Below are positions 48,422 to 61,910 of a stretch of 64,000 nucleotides of DNA, piece by piece (within the stretch, counting starts at the first letter, position 1; every line of letters begins with the position of its first letter). This stretch comes from Sapria himalayana. Its lineage: Eukaryota; Streptophyta; Magnoliopsida; Malpighiales; Rafflesiaceae. A program made the position numbers and the translations under genes. The stretch spans positions 1-64,000 of the forward strand of contig JAREIK010018588.1 in the NCBI GenBank assembly GCA_029783825.1. The letters are read 5' to 3'. The notes beneath the pieces were generated by a model, which was given only the letters and a program-made list of their open reading frames with translations, had not been told where the DNA came from and did not search any database.

Positions 48422-51120
48422 CAAACAGATAGACTATCTATCTATATAGCTATAATTCTATGTGTTGATCGATCTATCTATCAATCTATCTACCTATCTA
48501 TCTATCTATATGTCTATCTATCTATCTGGCAATATATCTATCAATCTTTCTATCTATGTATCTGTCTATCTGCCTATCTGCCTTTCTATCTTTTATCTAT
48601 CAATCTGTCTATTTATCAATCTGCCTATCTATCTATCTATAAATCTATCTGTCTATTTGTCTATCTGTTTATCAGTCTATATGCCTATCTGTCTATCTAT
48701 CAATCTGTCTTCTATCTATCTATCTATATGTCTATTTATCTATTTGTCTATCTATCTATCTATTTGTTTATCTATTTATCTTTCTATCTATCTATCTATA
48801 TGTCGTATGTCTATCTTACTATTTATCTATTTATCTATCTATCTTTATATCTATGTATCTATCTATCTATATGACTTTCTATCTATCTATCTATGAATCT
48901 AACTATATGTATATTTTTCTAATTTTCTTCTATCTATCTGTCTATTTATCTATTTGTTTATCCGTCTAAGTGCCTATCTGACATTATATCTATCAATTTA
49001 TTTTTGCCTATATATCTTCTATCTATATGTTTATGTATCTATCTGTCGATCTATCTATGTGTCCAATTTATTATCTATCTATCTATCTATTTTCAAACTT
49101 GTATATCTTTCTATCTGTCTAATATATATATATATATATCTATATCTATATATCTATATATTTATCTGTTTGTCTATATGTCTATCTATCTATCTATCTA
49201 TCTTTCATTCTTTCTATTTGTCTATCTAATTATCTGTCTATCTATCCATTTGTCTAACTATGTATCTATCTATCTATATGGTCTATCTGTCCATTCTTCT
49301 ATCTATTTATATATTTCGTGGTTTATCTCTTCATCTATCTACTTATCTATCTATCTATCCAATTATCTGACTATTTTTCTATGTCTATTTGTGTATATGT
49401 TTATATATCTACCTACCTATCTGTCTGTCTATCTATCTATTTGTCTATATGTCTTTCTATCAATCTATCTTGTATCTATCTATCAATCTATGTATCTATA
49501 TATTTGTCTATTGATCAATCGATCAATCGATCTATCTATTTGTCTATGTGTCTATTTCGCTCTCTGTGTATCTATCTATCTATCTATCTATTGATTTCTC
49601 TATTTAGCAATTTTTATATCTGTCTATCTATATATCTATATATCTATGTATATATCGATCTGTCTATGTATCTATCTATCTATCTAGCTATCTATCTCAG
49701 TATCTATAAATCCGTCTATCTAATTTTTTTCTGTCTGTCTATATATGAATCTATCTATAGAAAAATCTATCTATTTATATATTTTTGTCTATCTGTTATC
49801 TATCTATATGTCTATATGTCTATATGTCTATCTGTCTATTTGTCTATCTATCCATCTATTTGTCTAACTTTTTATTTGTCTATCTATCTATCGATCTGTC
49901 TATCTATCTATCTGTCTGTCTATCTCTTGATCGATCTATCTATCCATTAATCTACATGTCTATCTGTCTATTTGTCTATCTATGTATCTATCTATATGAT
50001 TTTTCTGTCCATCTTCCAATTTGTCTATCTATTTTGCAATTTATCTTTTTATCTATGTACTTGTCTATCTTTCTATGTAATCATGTGACTATCTTTGTAT
50101 CTGTCTATTTGTGTATATATCAATATGTCAATCAATCAATCAATCAATCTATCTATCTATCTATCTCTCTATCTCTTTATAAATCTATTTGTTTATATGT
50201 ATATCTATCTATTTGTCTATCTATCTATCTGTTTATCTATCTATTTGTCGATCTATCTATTTGTCTATCTATCTATCTATATGTTTGTCTATCTATCTAT
50301 CAGTCTATCTGTCTATCTTTCTATTTATCCATCTGTCTATCTATCAATCAATCTATTTAACTATATGTCTATCTAACTGTCTATCTATCTATATATCTAT
50401 ATATATGGTCTATCTGTCAATCATTCAATGTGACTATCTTTCTATCTTTGAATTTTAGTATATATCTGTCTATCTATCTATCTATCTATCTATTTATTTT
50501 TCTATATGTCTAATTATCTATCTGTCTCTCTGTCTATATCTCTATCTCTTTAAAGGTCTATATGGTTTATATGTATATATCTATATCTATCTATATGTTT
50601 ATTTATTGGTTTATCTCTTTATCTATCTACTTGTCTGTCTGTCTATTTGTATATCTATCTGTCAGTCAATTTGTCTGTCTATTTGTCTCTCTATATTTTT
50701 ATCTCTATGGCAGTCTATCTATCTTTATGTCTTCTATGTGTAAGTATCTTTATATGCCTCTCTTTTTTCTCTTTATTTGTTTATCTATCTATCTAACTAT
50801 TTATCTATCTTTCTATCTCTATATCTTTCTTTCTATTTATTTATCTATCAATAAATCTATCCATCTATCTATTTGTCTAGCTATCTATATGTCGATATAT
50901 CTATCTGTTTATCTATCTATATGTCTATCTATATATCTCTCTAACTCTCTAACTATCACTCTATATCTATATATTTTTTTATCTGCCTATCTGTCTATTT
51001 GTCTATCTGTATTTTTGTCTAAATGACTATTTATCTATCTATTTATCTATGTATCTATGTATCTATCTATTTGTCTATCTGTCATTTATCTTTCTGTCTA
51101 TTTGTCTATTTGTCTATCTA

Positions 51121-53110
51121 TCTAACTTTTATCTAACTATGTGTATATTTTTCTATATGTCTTTTACCTATTTATTTGTCTATCTATTTGTCTATCTGTC
51201 TATTTGTTTATTTTGTCAAGCTGTCTTTTATTTTTATATCTATTTAACTATCTATCTATCTATTTATATGTATATATGTCTATCTATCTATCTGTATATT
51301 TATCTATCTTACTTTCTATCTTTTTATCTATTTATCTATCTACCTTTCAATCTATCTACCTATCTGCCTATCTGTCTATCTATATTTTTATCTATATTTC
51401 CATCTGTCTATCTATAAATCTACCTATCTATCTATCTATCTAGTCTATCTGTCTATTTTTTTTATCTAATTATATGTTTATCATTTTATCTTTTTTTCCA
51501 TCTACATATCTATCTGTCTATCTATCTATTTGACTATATTTATATCTATCTATTTATATATATGTCTATTAGTCTATCTATCTATCTTTCTATCTATCTG
51601 TCTATATGTCTATCTGTCTATCTATCTATATATCTATTTATCTATATGTCTTATATCTATCTATTAATCTATTGATTTGTGTATTTATGTATATGTCTAA
51701 TTGTTTATCTATCTATCTAACTGTCTATCTCTCTATATATCAATTTGTCAATTTTTCTATCAATGTATCTAACTATATATTTATATATCTATATGTCTAT
51801 CCGACTATATGTCAATCTGTTGATCTATTTTCTTTCTATCTTTCTATCTATCAGTCTATCTGTCTATATCTCTATCTATATGTCTAACTGTCTATATGTT
51901 TATCTTTTTAACTATCTATATTATTTATTTGTATACTTCTCTATCTATATATCCGTTTATGGTTTATCTCTTTATATATTTACTAATCTATCTGTCTATC
52001 TATCAATGTGACTATATTTCTATCTGTCTATTTATGTAATTGTCTATTTATCTTTCTATCTTTATTTTTGTATATATGTCAATCTATCTATCAATTTATC
52101 TATATATCTTTCTATCTATATATTGATCATTCTATCTATCTATATATCTATATATCTATAGTATGTCCATCTATTTGTCTATCTATCTATTTGTTTAACT
52201 ATCTAACTTTTCATCTATTTATCTATCTGTCTATAAATTTCATCTATCTATCTATCTATATATTTGTTTAACTATCTATCTTTCTATCTATCTAACTATT
52301 TGTCTATCTATAAATTTGTCTATCTATCTATCTATCTGACTATCTATCTATTTGTTTATCTATTTACTATATTTTTATCAGTCTATCTGTCTATATGTCT
52401 ATCTATTTATCAATTTATCTTTTTATCTATCTACTAGTCTATCTGTCTATCTATCTGACTATCTCTCTATATATCTATTTGTGTATATGTCTATCTGTCT
52501 ATCTCTCTAAATGTCTATCTGTCTGTGTCTATCCACTATCTACCTATCTATTTATCTATCTAACTATTTCTCTATCTATTTGTTTGTCTATCTATCAGTA
52601 TATCTATCTTTCTGTCTATCTGATTTTCTATCTATATGTTTGTCTCTCTATCTATTTCTCTATCTAATAATCTATCTATCTATTTTTTGATCTTTCTATC
52701 GATCTTTCGATCGATTGATCTATCTATCTATTTTTCTACCTATCTATCAATCATTCAATCACTATATTTATCTATCTTTTTGTCTAGTTATCTATATGTT
52801 TATCTATCTATCTGTTTATCTATCTATATGTTTATCTATCTATCTATCAAATGCTCTAAATGTTTATTTATATATCTAAATATTTGTTTATCTGCCTGCC
52901 TGTCTATTTGTCTATATCTATTTATGTCTAAATGTCAATCTATCTATTTGTTAATGTATTTATCAATCTATCTATTTGACTAGCTGTCTATTTGTCTATC
53001 TGTCTATCTATCTAACTTTTATCTAAGTATGTGTATATTTTTCGATTTGTCTTCTATGTATTTATATGCCTATATGTTTATATTTTTATTTTGTCTAGCT
53101 GTCTTTTATT
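51121..53110 (-). repeat. Higher-order unit pair, 1,890-bp period
   Basis: TCTAACTTTTATCTAACTAT followed by GTGTATATTTTTC and, about 100 bp on, CAAGCTGTCTTTTATTT begins at 51121. It recurs at 53011 as TCTAACTTTTATCTAAGTAT, GTGTATATTTTTC and CTAGCTGTCTTTTATTT. The last landmark sits at a matching distance in both copies. Confidence 0.75.
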
Positions 53111-53261
53111 TATATATCTATCTTACTATGCATCTATTTATCTATCTATATATCTATCTATCTATCTATATATATGTCTATCTTTATATATATATATATA
53201 TATATCTCTATCTATCTATCTCTCAATATGTCTATCTTTTTATCTATCTATTTGTGTAACT

Positions 53262-53311
<50 letters not shown>

Positions 53312-54334
53312 ATCTATCTATCTCTCAATATGTCTATCTTTTTATCTATCTATTTGTGTAACTTTCTATATATATATATATATATATATATCTATCTATC
53401 TATCTATTTGTATATATATATGTCTATCTATTTATCTTTATATATATTTATCTGTCTGTCTATCTATCTTTCTATTTATCTATCTTTCTATTTGTCTATC
53501 TAGCTAACTTTATATCTATGTATGTATCTATCTATCTGTCTCTCTCAATATTTTTCTATTTATCCATGTGTCTATCTGTCTAATTGTCTTTCTATCTTTA
53601 TGGTCTAATTGTCTAATTTTCTATCTATATATATGTTTATCAATTTATTTCTTTATCAATCTACTTGTTTATCTATCTATCTATCTATATATCTATTTGA
53701 CTATATTTCTATTTGTCTATTTGTGTATATGTCTATTATTCTATCTATCTATATTATAATCTATCTATCTGTATATATGTCTACTATCTATCTATCTCTC
53801 TATCTATCTATATGGTCTATCTGTCTAACTATATATAAGTCTTCTATCTATCTGTTGATTTGTGAATCTGTGTATATGTATAATTGTCTATCAATCGATA
53901 TGTCTATATGTCTATATATCTATTTATTGATTTGTCTATCTATTTATCTATCTATTTTTCTATCTATCTATTTTTCTATCTATCTATCTTAATATCTATA
54001 TGTCTATCTAACGATCTGTCTATCTAACTATCTATCTAACTATTGGTATGTTTTCTATCTATCTATCTATATATCAGTCTATCTTTCTATATGTCTATAT
54101 GTCCAACTATCTATCAATCTATTTCTCTATCTATCTATATTGTTTATCTGTTTATCTCTCTATTTGTATATCTATTTTTGGGTTTATCTTTTTATCTATC
54201 TACTAATCATCTATCTATCTATCAACGTGAGTATATTTCTATTTGTCTATTTATGTATATGTCTATATGTCTATCTGTTTCTCTTTTTCCTATATGTCAG
54301 GCAGTCTATCTATCTATCTATATATTTATCATTC

Positions 54335-54365
<31 letters not shown>

Positions 54366-54900
54366 CTGTCAATCTGTCTCTTTGTCTATCTATCTATCTA
54401 GCCATCTATCTATCTGTCTATATCTAAATTTGTTTATCTATTTATCTATCTATCTATTTATCTATGTCTATATGTATATATGTCTATCTATCTATCTGTC
54501 TATTTGTATATATGTCTATCTATTTATCTGTTTATATCTTTATATATCTACTAATCAATATATCTATCTATCTGACTATCTTTCTATCTTTCTATCTTTC
54601 TATTTGTGTATATGTCTAACTATCTATCTCTTTAAATGTCTATCTGGTTGTGTCTATCCTCTATCTACCTACTATTTATCTATTTCTTTATTTATTTGTC
54701 TGTATGTTTGTCTGTATATCTATATGTTTGTCTATCTGATTTTTTATCTTTATGTCTGTCTATTTGTCTTTTTATCTATCTAATTATCTATCTATCTATA
54801 TTTTGATCTATCTATCGATCTATCAATTGATCTATCTATCTATCTATCAAATTGTCTATCTATCTTACTCTTTAGCAATATGGCTATCTATCTAGTTATC
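52385..54900 (-). repeat. Higher-order unit pair, 2,115-bp period
   Basis: GTGTATATGTCTA followed by TAAATGTCTATCTG, TGTGTCTATCC, a TCTATCTACC step, ATATGTTTGTC, CTGATTTT and a GATCTATCGATC cluster begins at 52491. It recurs in the same order at 54606. The GATC-rich cluster (52690-52722 and 54812-54835) is unusual for the satellite and makes the pairing secure. Confidence 0.85.
53205..53408 (-). repeat. Near-perfect 102-bp tandem duplication with (TA)n spacer
   Basis: The segment TCTCTATCTATCTATCTCTC through GTGTAACTTTCTATATA at 53205 is repeated at 53307 with no difference that I can see over the roughly 67 non-TA bases. The rest of each unit is a (TA)n run of slightly different length. The lack of divergence in such a degenerate satellite points to very recent duplication or an assembly artefact. 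Confidence 0.9.
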
Positions 54901-55680
54901 TATTTGTTTATCTATTTAGCTGTATTTCTATATATCTATCTATCTGTCTATCTTTCTATCTATATTTTTGTATATCTGCCTATTTGTCTATCTGTATATC
55001 TATCTATCTATTTGTCTATGTGTCTATGTTTCTATCTATTTGTCTTTGTGGCTATTTGTCTATCTATTTGTCTTTGTGTCTATCTTTCTATCTATCTTTT
55101 TGTCTATCTGTCTTTCTATCTATCTATATTACTATCTATCTATCTATCTATCTATATATCTGTCTATCTTTCTATATGTCTCTCTATCTTTTTGTTTATC
55201 TGTCTATCTATATTTCTATGTATCTATTTATTTGTCTATCTATTTATCTATCTACCTGTCTATCTCTCTATTTATATATCTATCTGTCTATCTATTTATA
55301 AGTTAATATCTATATTAATTTACTTGTTTTTATATCTATCTATCTATCTATTTGTCTATTTGTCTATCTATCTATCTTAATTTTTCTCTCTATAAATGTC
55401 TATATCTTTGTGTCTATCATCTACTACCTATCTATCTATGTAACTATTGTCTGTCTATTTGTGTTTGTGTATCTTTGTTTCTGTTTAACTGTCTATTTGT
55501 GTGTCTATTTGCTGATATATCTAACTGTCTATGTTTCTGTGTGTCTGTTTGTTAATGTGTCTATCCATCTGTCTATTTATTTTTTTGTGTTTGTGTGTGT
55601 GTTTGTGTGTCTGTCTATCTATCTGCCTATACACTTATCTGTCAATCTACCTATCTTTTTATCTATTCATCTATCTATCT

Positions 55681-55716
<36 letters not shown>

Positions 55717-57426
55717 ATCCATATGTTTATCTATCTAGCTGTCTATTTGTGTATCTGTATATCTTTCAATCTATCTATCTATCTATCTCTAATCTGTCTA
55801 TCCATCTATCTTTCTATCTATATATCTATCCATCTGTCTAACTGTCTATTTGTATATTTGTCTATCTATCTATATGTCGATATGTTCTTTCTGTCTATCT
55901 ATCTATTTAGTAGTTTAACTATTTATCTATCTATTTGTTTATCTGTCTATCTAATTATCTAACTATATTTCTATCTATCTTTTTATGTATATTTTTATCT
56001 ATCTATCTATCTGTCTGTCTATCTATCTATTTATTATTTAATATCTATATGCCTATCTATCTATCTATCTATTTGTCTATTTATCTATTCGATTATTTTT
56101 CTATTTTTCTATTTGTCTATTTGTCTATCTGTCTATTAGTCAATTTGTCTATCGATCTATCTGTCTATCTATTTATCTATATATCTATTTAGTGGTTTAT
56201 CTTTTTATCTATCTACTTGTCATTCTAACTATCTAATTATCTAACTATATTTATATTTTTCTATTTATGTATATGTCTTTTGTATATTTATCTATCTATC
56301 TATTTGTCTATCTGTCTATTTATCTATCTGTCAAATTGTCTATATGTCTATTTGTCTATATGTCTATTTGTCTATCTTTCTATATGTCTATCTATCTATC
56401 TTTCTATATGTCTATTTGTCTATCTGTCTATCTATCTATCTGTCTATTTGTCTATCTATCTAACTATCTGTTAATCTATCAATCTGTCTATCTATGAATC
56501 TATCTATCTATCAATCTATCTATCTATATACTATCTATATGTCTAACTATTTGTCTATCTGTTATTGTTTCAATCTGTTGATATGTCAATCTGTCTATCT
56601 ATATCTCTATCAATATGGTGTATCTATCTATATATCTATCTGTCTGTCTATCTTTTTAGTAGTTTATCTCTTAATTTATCTACTTGTCTATCTATCTAAC
56701 TATCTAATTATCTAACTATCTTTCTATCTATCTATTTATATATATGTCAATATGTCTATCTATCTATCTGCCTATTTGTCTATCTATTTATTTGTCTATC
56801 TATTTATCTATCTATCTGTCTATTTTTCTATATGTATATTTGTCTATCTGTCTATTGTGTATCTATTTATCTATCTGTCTATCTATTTTTCTATCTGCCT
56901 ACTATCTGTCTATCTGCATATGTTTCTATATGTCTATCTATCAATCTGTCTATCTAACTATCTATTTATATGGTCTATCTATCTATCTGTCTATTTATCT
57001 ATCTTTTAATGTAACTGTCTTTCTATCATTCCATTTGTGTATATGTGTATCTAACTATCAATCTACTTGTCTATCGATCTATATGTCTTGCTTTCTTTTG
57101 AAATATACATTTATTTGTCTATTTATTTATCAATCTATCAATTAGTCTATCTATCTATCTATTTATCTATTTGTATATCTATCTATCTCTCTCTACATGT
57201 CTATATGGTTTATCTGGCTATCTCTCTATCTATCTATCTATTTATCAGTTTATCTTTTTATCTATCTACTTGTCTATCTATATTTTTGTATATATATCTG
57301 CGTATATGTGTGTCTATTTGTTTATCTATCATTCAATCTGTCAGTCTATCTTTCTATTTGTCTTCTTTCTATATGTGTTTTTGTATGTCTATATGTTTAT
57401 CTATCTGCCTATTTGTCTATCTAACT

Positions 57427-57472
57427 CTTTATCTTTATATCTTTATATCTTTATATCTTTATATCTTTCTAT
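57427..57472. repeat. (TTTATATC)n octamer run, about five units
   Basis: CTTTATAT units repeat five times without error and then pass into a (TA)n tract. It is a local homogenised variant of two adjacent TATC monomers. Confidence 0.9.
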
Positions 57473-57645
57473 ATATATATATATATATCTATATATAGTC
57501 TATCTATCTATCTATTTATTTGTCTAGCTATCTATCTATCAATCTATCTATGTATCTGTCTATGCGTCTATCTATTTTTCTATCAATCTATTTATCTATC
57601 AATCTATCTATCATTTATATATATATTTTTCTATCTATCTATCTG

Positions 57646-57678
<33 letters not shown>

Positions 57679-58040
57679 ATGTATATCTATCTATCTATCT
57701 ATTTATCTGCATATCTATCTATATGTCTATATGCTCTTTATTTCTATATGTATATCTATCTATCTACCTATTTATTTATATATTTATCTATTTATCTATC
57801 TACTTGTCTATCTAACTATTTATATATCTATCTATCTATCTATCTTTCTATTTGTCTGTCTATCTATCTATCTATCCATCTGACCGTCTGTGTATTTGTT
57901 TATCTTTTTGTGTGTATATGTGACTTTGTTTGTTTGTTTGTCTGTCTATGTGTCTTTATGTCTATTTGTCTGTGTGTCTATCTTTCTGTTTTTTTGTTTT
58001 TTTGTCGGTTTGTCCATCTATTTATCTATCTATCTATTTA

Positions 58041-59035
58041 TCTATGTAGCTAGCTATCTATCTATTTATCGATTGATCTATCTATCTATCTATCTAACTA
58101 CCTATCTATCTATATTTCTTCCATTAGTCTATATGGCTATCTGTCTATCTATGTATCTGTGTATATACTTATCTGTCTATCTTTCTATTTGGCTAAATTT
58201 TTATCTGGATATCTGTCTATCTATCTGTCTGTCTATCTATCTATCTGTCTATCTATCTATCTACCTTTTTGTCTATTTGTAAATCTATCTATTTTTATAT
58301 TTATTTATCTATCTATTTGTTTATCTTACTATTTGTCTATCTATCAAATCTATCTTTTGTCTATCATTCTAGCGATCTATATGTCTATCCGTCTATTTGT
58401 CTATCTCTCTATCTTTTTATTTGTCTATCTATTTGTATATTTGTCTATCTGTCTATATATATATTTGTCTATCTGTCTATCTATCTATATGTCTGTTTAT
58501 CTATTTATCTATCTAACAACTATATATCCATCTATATGTCTATCTATTTATCTATCTAACTATTTGTCTATATCTATCTATTTGTCTATTTATCTATCTA
58601 TATGTCTATCTGTCTATCTGCCTATCTCTCTATCTCTCAATCTACCTATCTGTCCATCTGTCTATCTATTTATCTATCTATCTATTTATATGGACTATTA
58701 TCTATCTTTTTTTTGTCTATCAGTTTATTAATATATCGTTTTATCTATCTACTTGTATATCTATCTATTTATCTGACTATCTTTATATCTATCTATTTGT
58801 GTATATGTATATATGTCATTATATCTATCTATCGATCTAGCTATATGTCTAACTATCTATTAGTGTATCTACCTATCTGTATTTCTACCTATCTGGCAAT
58901 ATGACTATTTTTCTATATATCAATCTGTTTATCTATCAATATGTCTATCTATCTATTTGTCTATATGTGTCTCAATATATCTGTAAATCTATCTATCTAC
59001 TTGTCTTTCTGTCTATCAAACTATTTGTCTATCTA
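58041..59035 (-). repeat. Higher-order unit, copy left of the LINE
   Basis: Landmarks in order are TCTATGTAGCTAGCTATC (58041), GATTGATCTATC, AACTACCTATCTATCTATAT, TTCTTCCATTAGTCTATATG (near 58118), TGTATATACTTATC, AACAACTATATATC (near 58514), CTACTTGTAT (near 58750) and ATTTGTGTATATGTATATAT. The same series lies at 62685-63600. The LINE starts right at the end of this unit. Confidence 0.9.
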
Positions 59036-59534
59036 TTAGATAACTCCCAAAACTCTCTCTAGCTCTTTTCCCGAAAATCTCAAAACTCCCCTTATCTCTT
59101 CGATTTTTTGAAATCCAGCCTAGTTAGGCTTGGATTAGGCAATGGAGATTGGGTTCTATACTTGTTAACAAATCGTGTGTTGATAATTTTAAGGTAAAAT
59201 GAGCTTATCGGGACCCCCCGATACACATTTGTGTGCTGAAAAAGATGGAACCATATATGTGACTTCTCTCGATATCGTTCTGGACCCTCTTTGAATCCAA
59301 GATTCTGCTGATATCTCTCCAAAATAGACACGAAGGCGGCTAGTGTTGTGCTCAGAGAGTGATCTAGGTGCAACTGAATTTGTCATTAACAATGGAGATT
59401 GCCAAAAAATTGTTTACGCTAAGTTATTGCCCGAATCGAGTGCTCTCCTTAAATTGATTCCTTTGAACTGTAAAACAGATAATTTACATATTGCAATAAG
59501 TTCTATTGATGTATAGAATGGGGAAAATAAAACA
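59036..59534. other. 5' region of the LINE, no clear coding frame
   Basis: Sequence of ordinary GC content starts at GATAACTCCCAAAACTC just after the satellite. Minus-strand open frames here (59092-59373 and 59189-59392) lack recognisable motifs. The + strand frame near 59392-59510 reads GDCQKIVYAKLLPESSALL, weakly reminiscent of a LINE ORF1 (DUF4283-like) segment. It is probably the 5' leader and the start of ORF1. Confidence 0.5.
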
Positions 59535-60310
59535 TTGTGCATGCTAAACTTTGTTTTAAACTTTAATGTCGATGCTTCGTCGGATTCAATTCTACCTAAT
59601 GACATCTCGAACAAATCTATAGTACAGAGTGAATTGTTTAGTAGCTCTAACTATAGTTCCAGCAAAAATGATATGTTCCTCAATGCTAGTGAAGAGCTTT
59701 ACGACTTGAATTTGTAGAAGGATGGTTCGGCTACACCCAGTAGCCTTAATGACACATTGATGACTAATAACATGCTTTTTAAACCCCTTGTATATGGTGA
59801 TTACGATCCTTGCCTGCCAAATTCACTTAACAGTATGTTGTGTGAAGGAAAACTGAGCTTGAAGGAAGGGCTTGATAGCCCTGCCCCCACTGGTAATCTA
59901 AATGGCCCCAATTACTCTGCTGCTGTTGAACTCCACCTGCATGATGGGGTATCTCCTAAGTCTAGTGTTGCTCGGGGCTTGGATAACATAGATGTATATG
60001 ATTCTAATCATGTGAATGCCCTTCAAGAAGAGGGAAAGTATATAACCCAGAAGGATAACTAATATACCAGGAAGCCACGATCTTTGTATAATAAAAGCTT
60101 GGAGACTGGTAAATCTGTTAGACCTCAGAACATGGAGGATAAGGCCCCCATCCCCCCAAAAACTTTCGACAAGAACAAGGCACAATGGAGTAGCCTGTTC
60201 TCCGGAAACCAAGCCCTTACCAACACCTAGAAGCTATCATATATCCCATCAAAATAGCCTGGTAATGTTGTCTTCACAGAGAGCGATCTCATCCATGGCA
60301 CTGAGCATTT
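59535..60310 (+). pseudogene. LINE ORF1 (gag-like) remnant
   Basis: Three consecutive reading segments (59535-59717, 59757-60062 and 60063-60225) are broken only by single stops, so they were one frame or nearly so. The first two are Ser/Asn/Leu-rich and have no domain that I recognise. The third contains KAQWSSLFSGNQALTNT followed by KLSYIPSK, which fits the W-x-x-LF-x-x-N-R...L-x-Y-x-P start of plant LINE ORF1 proteins. GNVVFTESDLIHGTEHF (to about 60305) fits the next conserved strand. The RNA-binding core and the CCHC knuckle should follow, but the sequence jumps into reverse transcriptase, showing the deletion point. The product would have been a cytoplasmic RNA chaperone of the LINE RNP. 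Confidence 0.6.
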
Positions 60311-60312
60311 CT

Positions 60313-61110
60313 CTCACAAGGGGCTTTCATCAAAGGGCGGTTGATATCAGATAATTTCCTTCTTGCGCAATGCCTGATTAGGAAATACGCTAGGAAAAGA
60401 ATATATTAACGGTGTTTTTTTTAAAAGTGATATTCAAAAAGCATTTGAAACCATAGAATGTAGTTTCCTAATGGAAGTACTAAATGCCTTGAATTTCTGC
60501 AAGCGCTTCATTAAATCATCTATGAATGCATCAACACAACTTCCTACTCGGTAGCCATTAATGGCCAATTGCATGGGGTTTTCAAGGGCAAAAAATGTCT
60601 AAGGCAAGGAGATCCCATCTCTCCCTACCTCTTTATCATATGTATGGAGTATCTCTCAAGGTTGTTACTTGTTGCCTCCTCACTAGATAGATTCTCATTT
60701 CATCCAGGATGTGCCCACTTAAAAATATCACACCTGATGTATGCAGATGACTTGATCATGTTCTCTAGAGGTGACAAGCACTCAGCCTTCATAATTCTTA
60801 ACATGCTTAAAAAGTTCACTGTAGTCTCGGGTTTAAATGGGAGCCCCTCCAAATCGAATATCTTTTTTGGAGGGGTAAGTAATGAAACAAAAAACAAGAT
60901 ACTTGGGCTTTCAGGCTATGAAGAAGGCATACTTCCATTTATTTTTCTTGGGGTTCCACTTTCCTCCAGCAGATTAATCTCTTCCCAATTTTCTATCTTG
61001 TTGGCCAAAATAACTTCGGTCATCTCCCAATGGGCTGGTAAAATTCTCCCTATACGAGGAAAGCTTGGGCTCCTTCGTATGGTAGTTCAAGGAATTGAGG
61101 GATACTAGTT
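60313..61110 (+). pseudogene. LINE reverse transcriptase remnant (RVT_1)
   Basis: The sequence reads QGAFIKGRLISDNFLLAQ (about 60317-60370), then in a shifted frame FKSDIQKAFETIECSFLMEV (about 60421-60480, containing the first catalytic Asp). Another shift gives YECINTTSYSVAINGQLHG and KGKKCLRQGDPISPYLF (about 60525-60640). MYADDL (near 60736-60753) is the catalytic YADD box, and FLGVPLSS (near 60949) is the conserved segment after it. The frame from 60569 stays open for 179 codons to 61108. At least two frameshifts and a stop upstream inactivate it. Motif spacing is normal for plant L1-type elements, so decay is by point changes here and not by deletion. Confidence 0.92.
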
Positions 61111-61910
61111 TTCGGTTTTCATACTTCCCTCATATGTCATTAATTCTATTGAATGAGCATGTAGAAGATTCTTATGAGGTAGACCGTCCTTGGGTAGGTA
61201 TAGGCCCAAGGTCTTCCGGGACAAGGTGTGCTCGCCCATCCTCTTGGAGTGCCTTAGTATTCTTAACCTTCCATTATGGAATAAGGCATTCTTTATTAAA
61301 ACCTTATGGCAAATTAACAGGAAAGATGATTCCCTCTGGATTAAGTGGATTCACCACTTTTATTTTAGCACCCAAGCTAGTTGGGAATATCGAATTTCAA
61401 GAGGAGGATAGCACATTCTAGAAAGCCTTAATCTCAATTAGAGATATGCTCCTCTCCAAGATAGGCTCAAAGTATCAATCTGAAGCATTATTAAACTCAT
61501 GGGGTGAAAGTTGTAGGATTGTCTCTAATGCCTATTAATCTATGGATTGCCAATCAAAGGAAACTTAGGACAATAGATAAAGCATTTACAGCATCGGACA
61601 GTCCCAACTACGAATTCTGCAACCATACAAAAACTTTTAACCACGTTTTTTTGATTGTTAGTTCTCTAGATATGTCGTGGAAAAGATTAGGGCCTATACA
61701 GATTTTGAAGAAGCAATTAGCTCATTTTCTATAATTTTCAAAGCTATTATGGAAAGGTATACGGCGGAAACTTCAATAAATAATATTCAGAAAACATCAT
61801 TTGGAGCTGAGTGTATCACATTTGGCAAAAAAAGAAATAGAAGATTATACGAAAAGAAAACCCAAGATGCAAAATTTTAAATTAGGAAGATTAAAACTGA
61901 AATTTACATT
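61111..61910 (+). pseudogene. LINE 3' domain (post-RT and zf-RVT) remnant
   Basis: FSVFILPSYVINSIE and CRRFL (about 61111-61173) continue the thumb region after a stop at 61108. LPLWNKAFFIKTLWQINRK and DDSLWIKWIHHFY (about 61268-61365) match the WNKALLxKxLWxIxxKxDSLWxKWVH block of plant LINEs. IANQRKLRTIDKAF, then CNHTKTFNHVFL (61546-61650), fits the zf-RVT C-x-x-C...H-x-F-F pattern with lost cysteines. Frames shift at least twice. It ends about 80 bases before satellite resumes. Confidence 0.8.

Larger units (their letters stand above)
48343..59035 (-). repeat. Degenerate GATA satellite, block 4, inverted (TATC on + strand)
   Basis: This has the same monomers and polarity as block 3. TG-rich blocks lie near 55445-55625 and 57885-58015. 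The landmark ATATGGT...CTACTTGTC recurs near 49278-49345, 50568-50640, 53597-53675, 56605-56690, 57203-57275 and 58688-58760. A short internal stretch at 48400-48433 is in the opposite polarity. No gene is present. Confidence 0.96.

Noticed and set aside
59898..60212. Minus-strand 104-codon frame in the LINE
   Set aside because: It lies antisense to the ORF1 remnant and has no recognisable motif.
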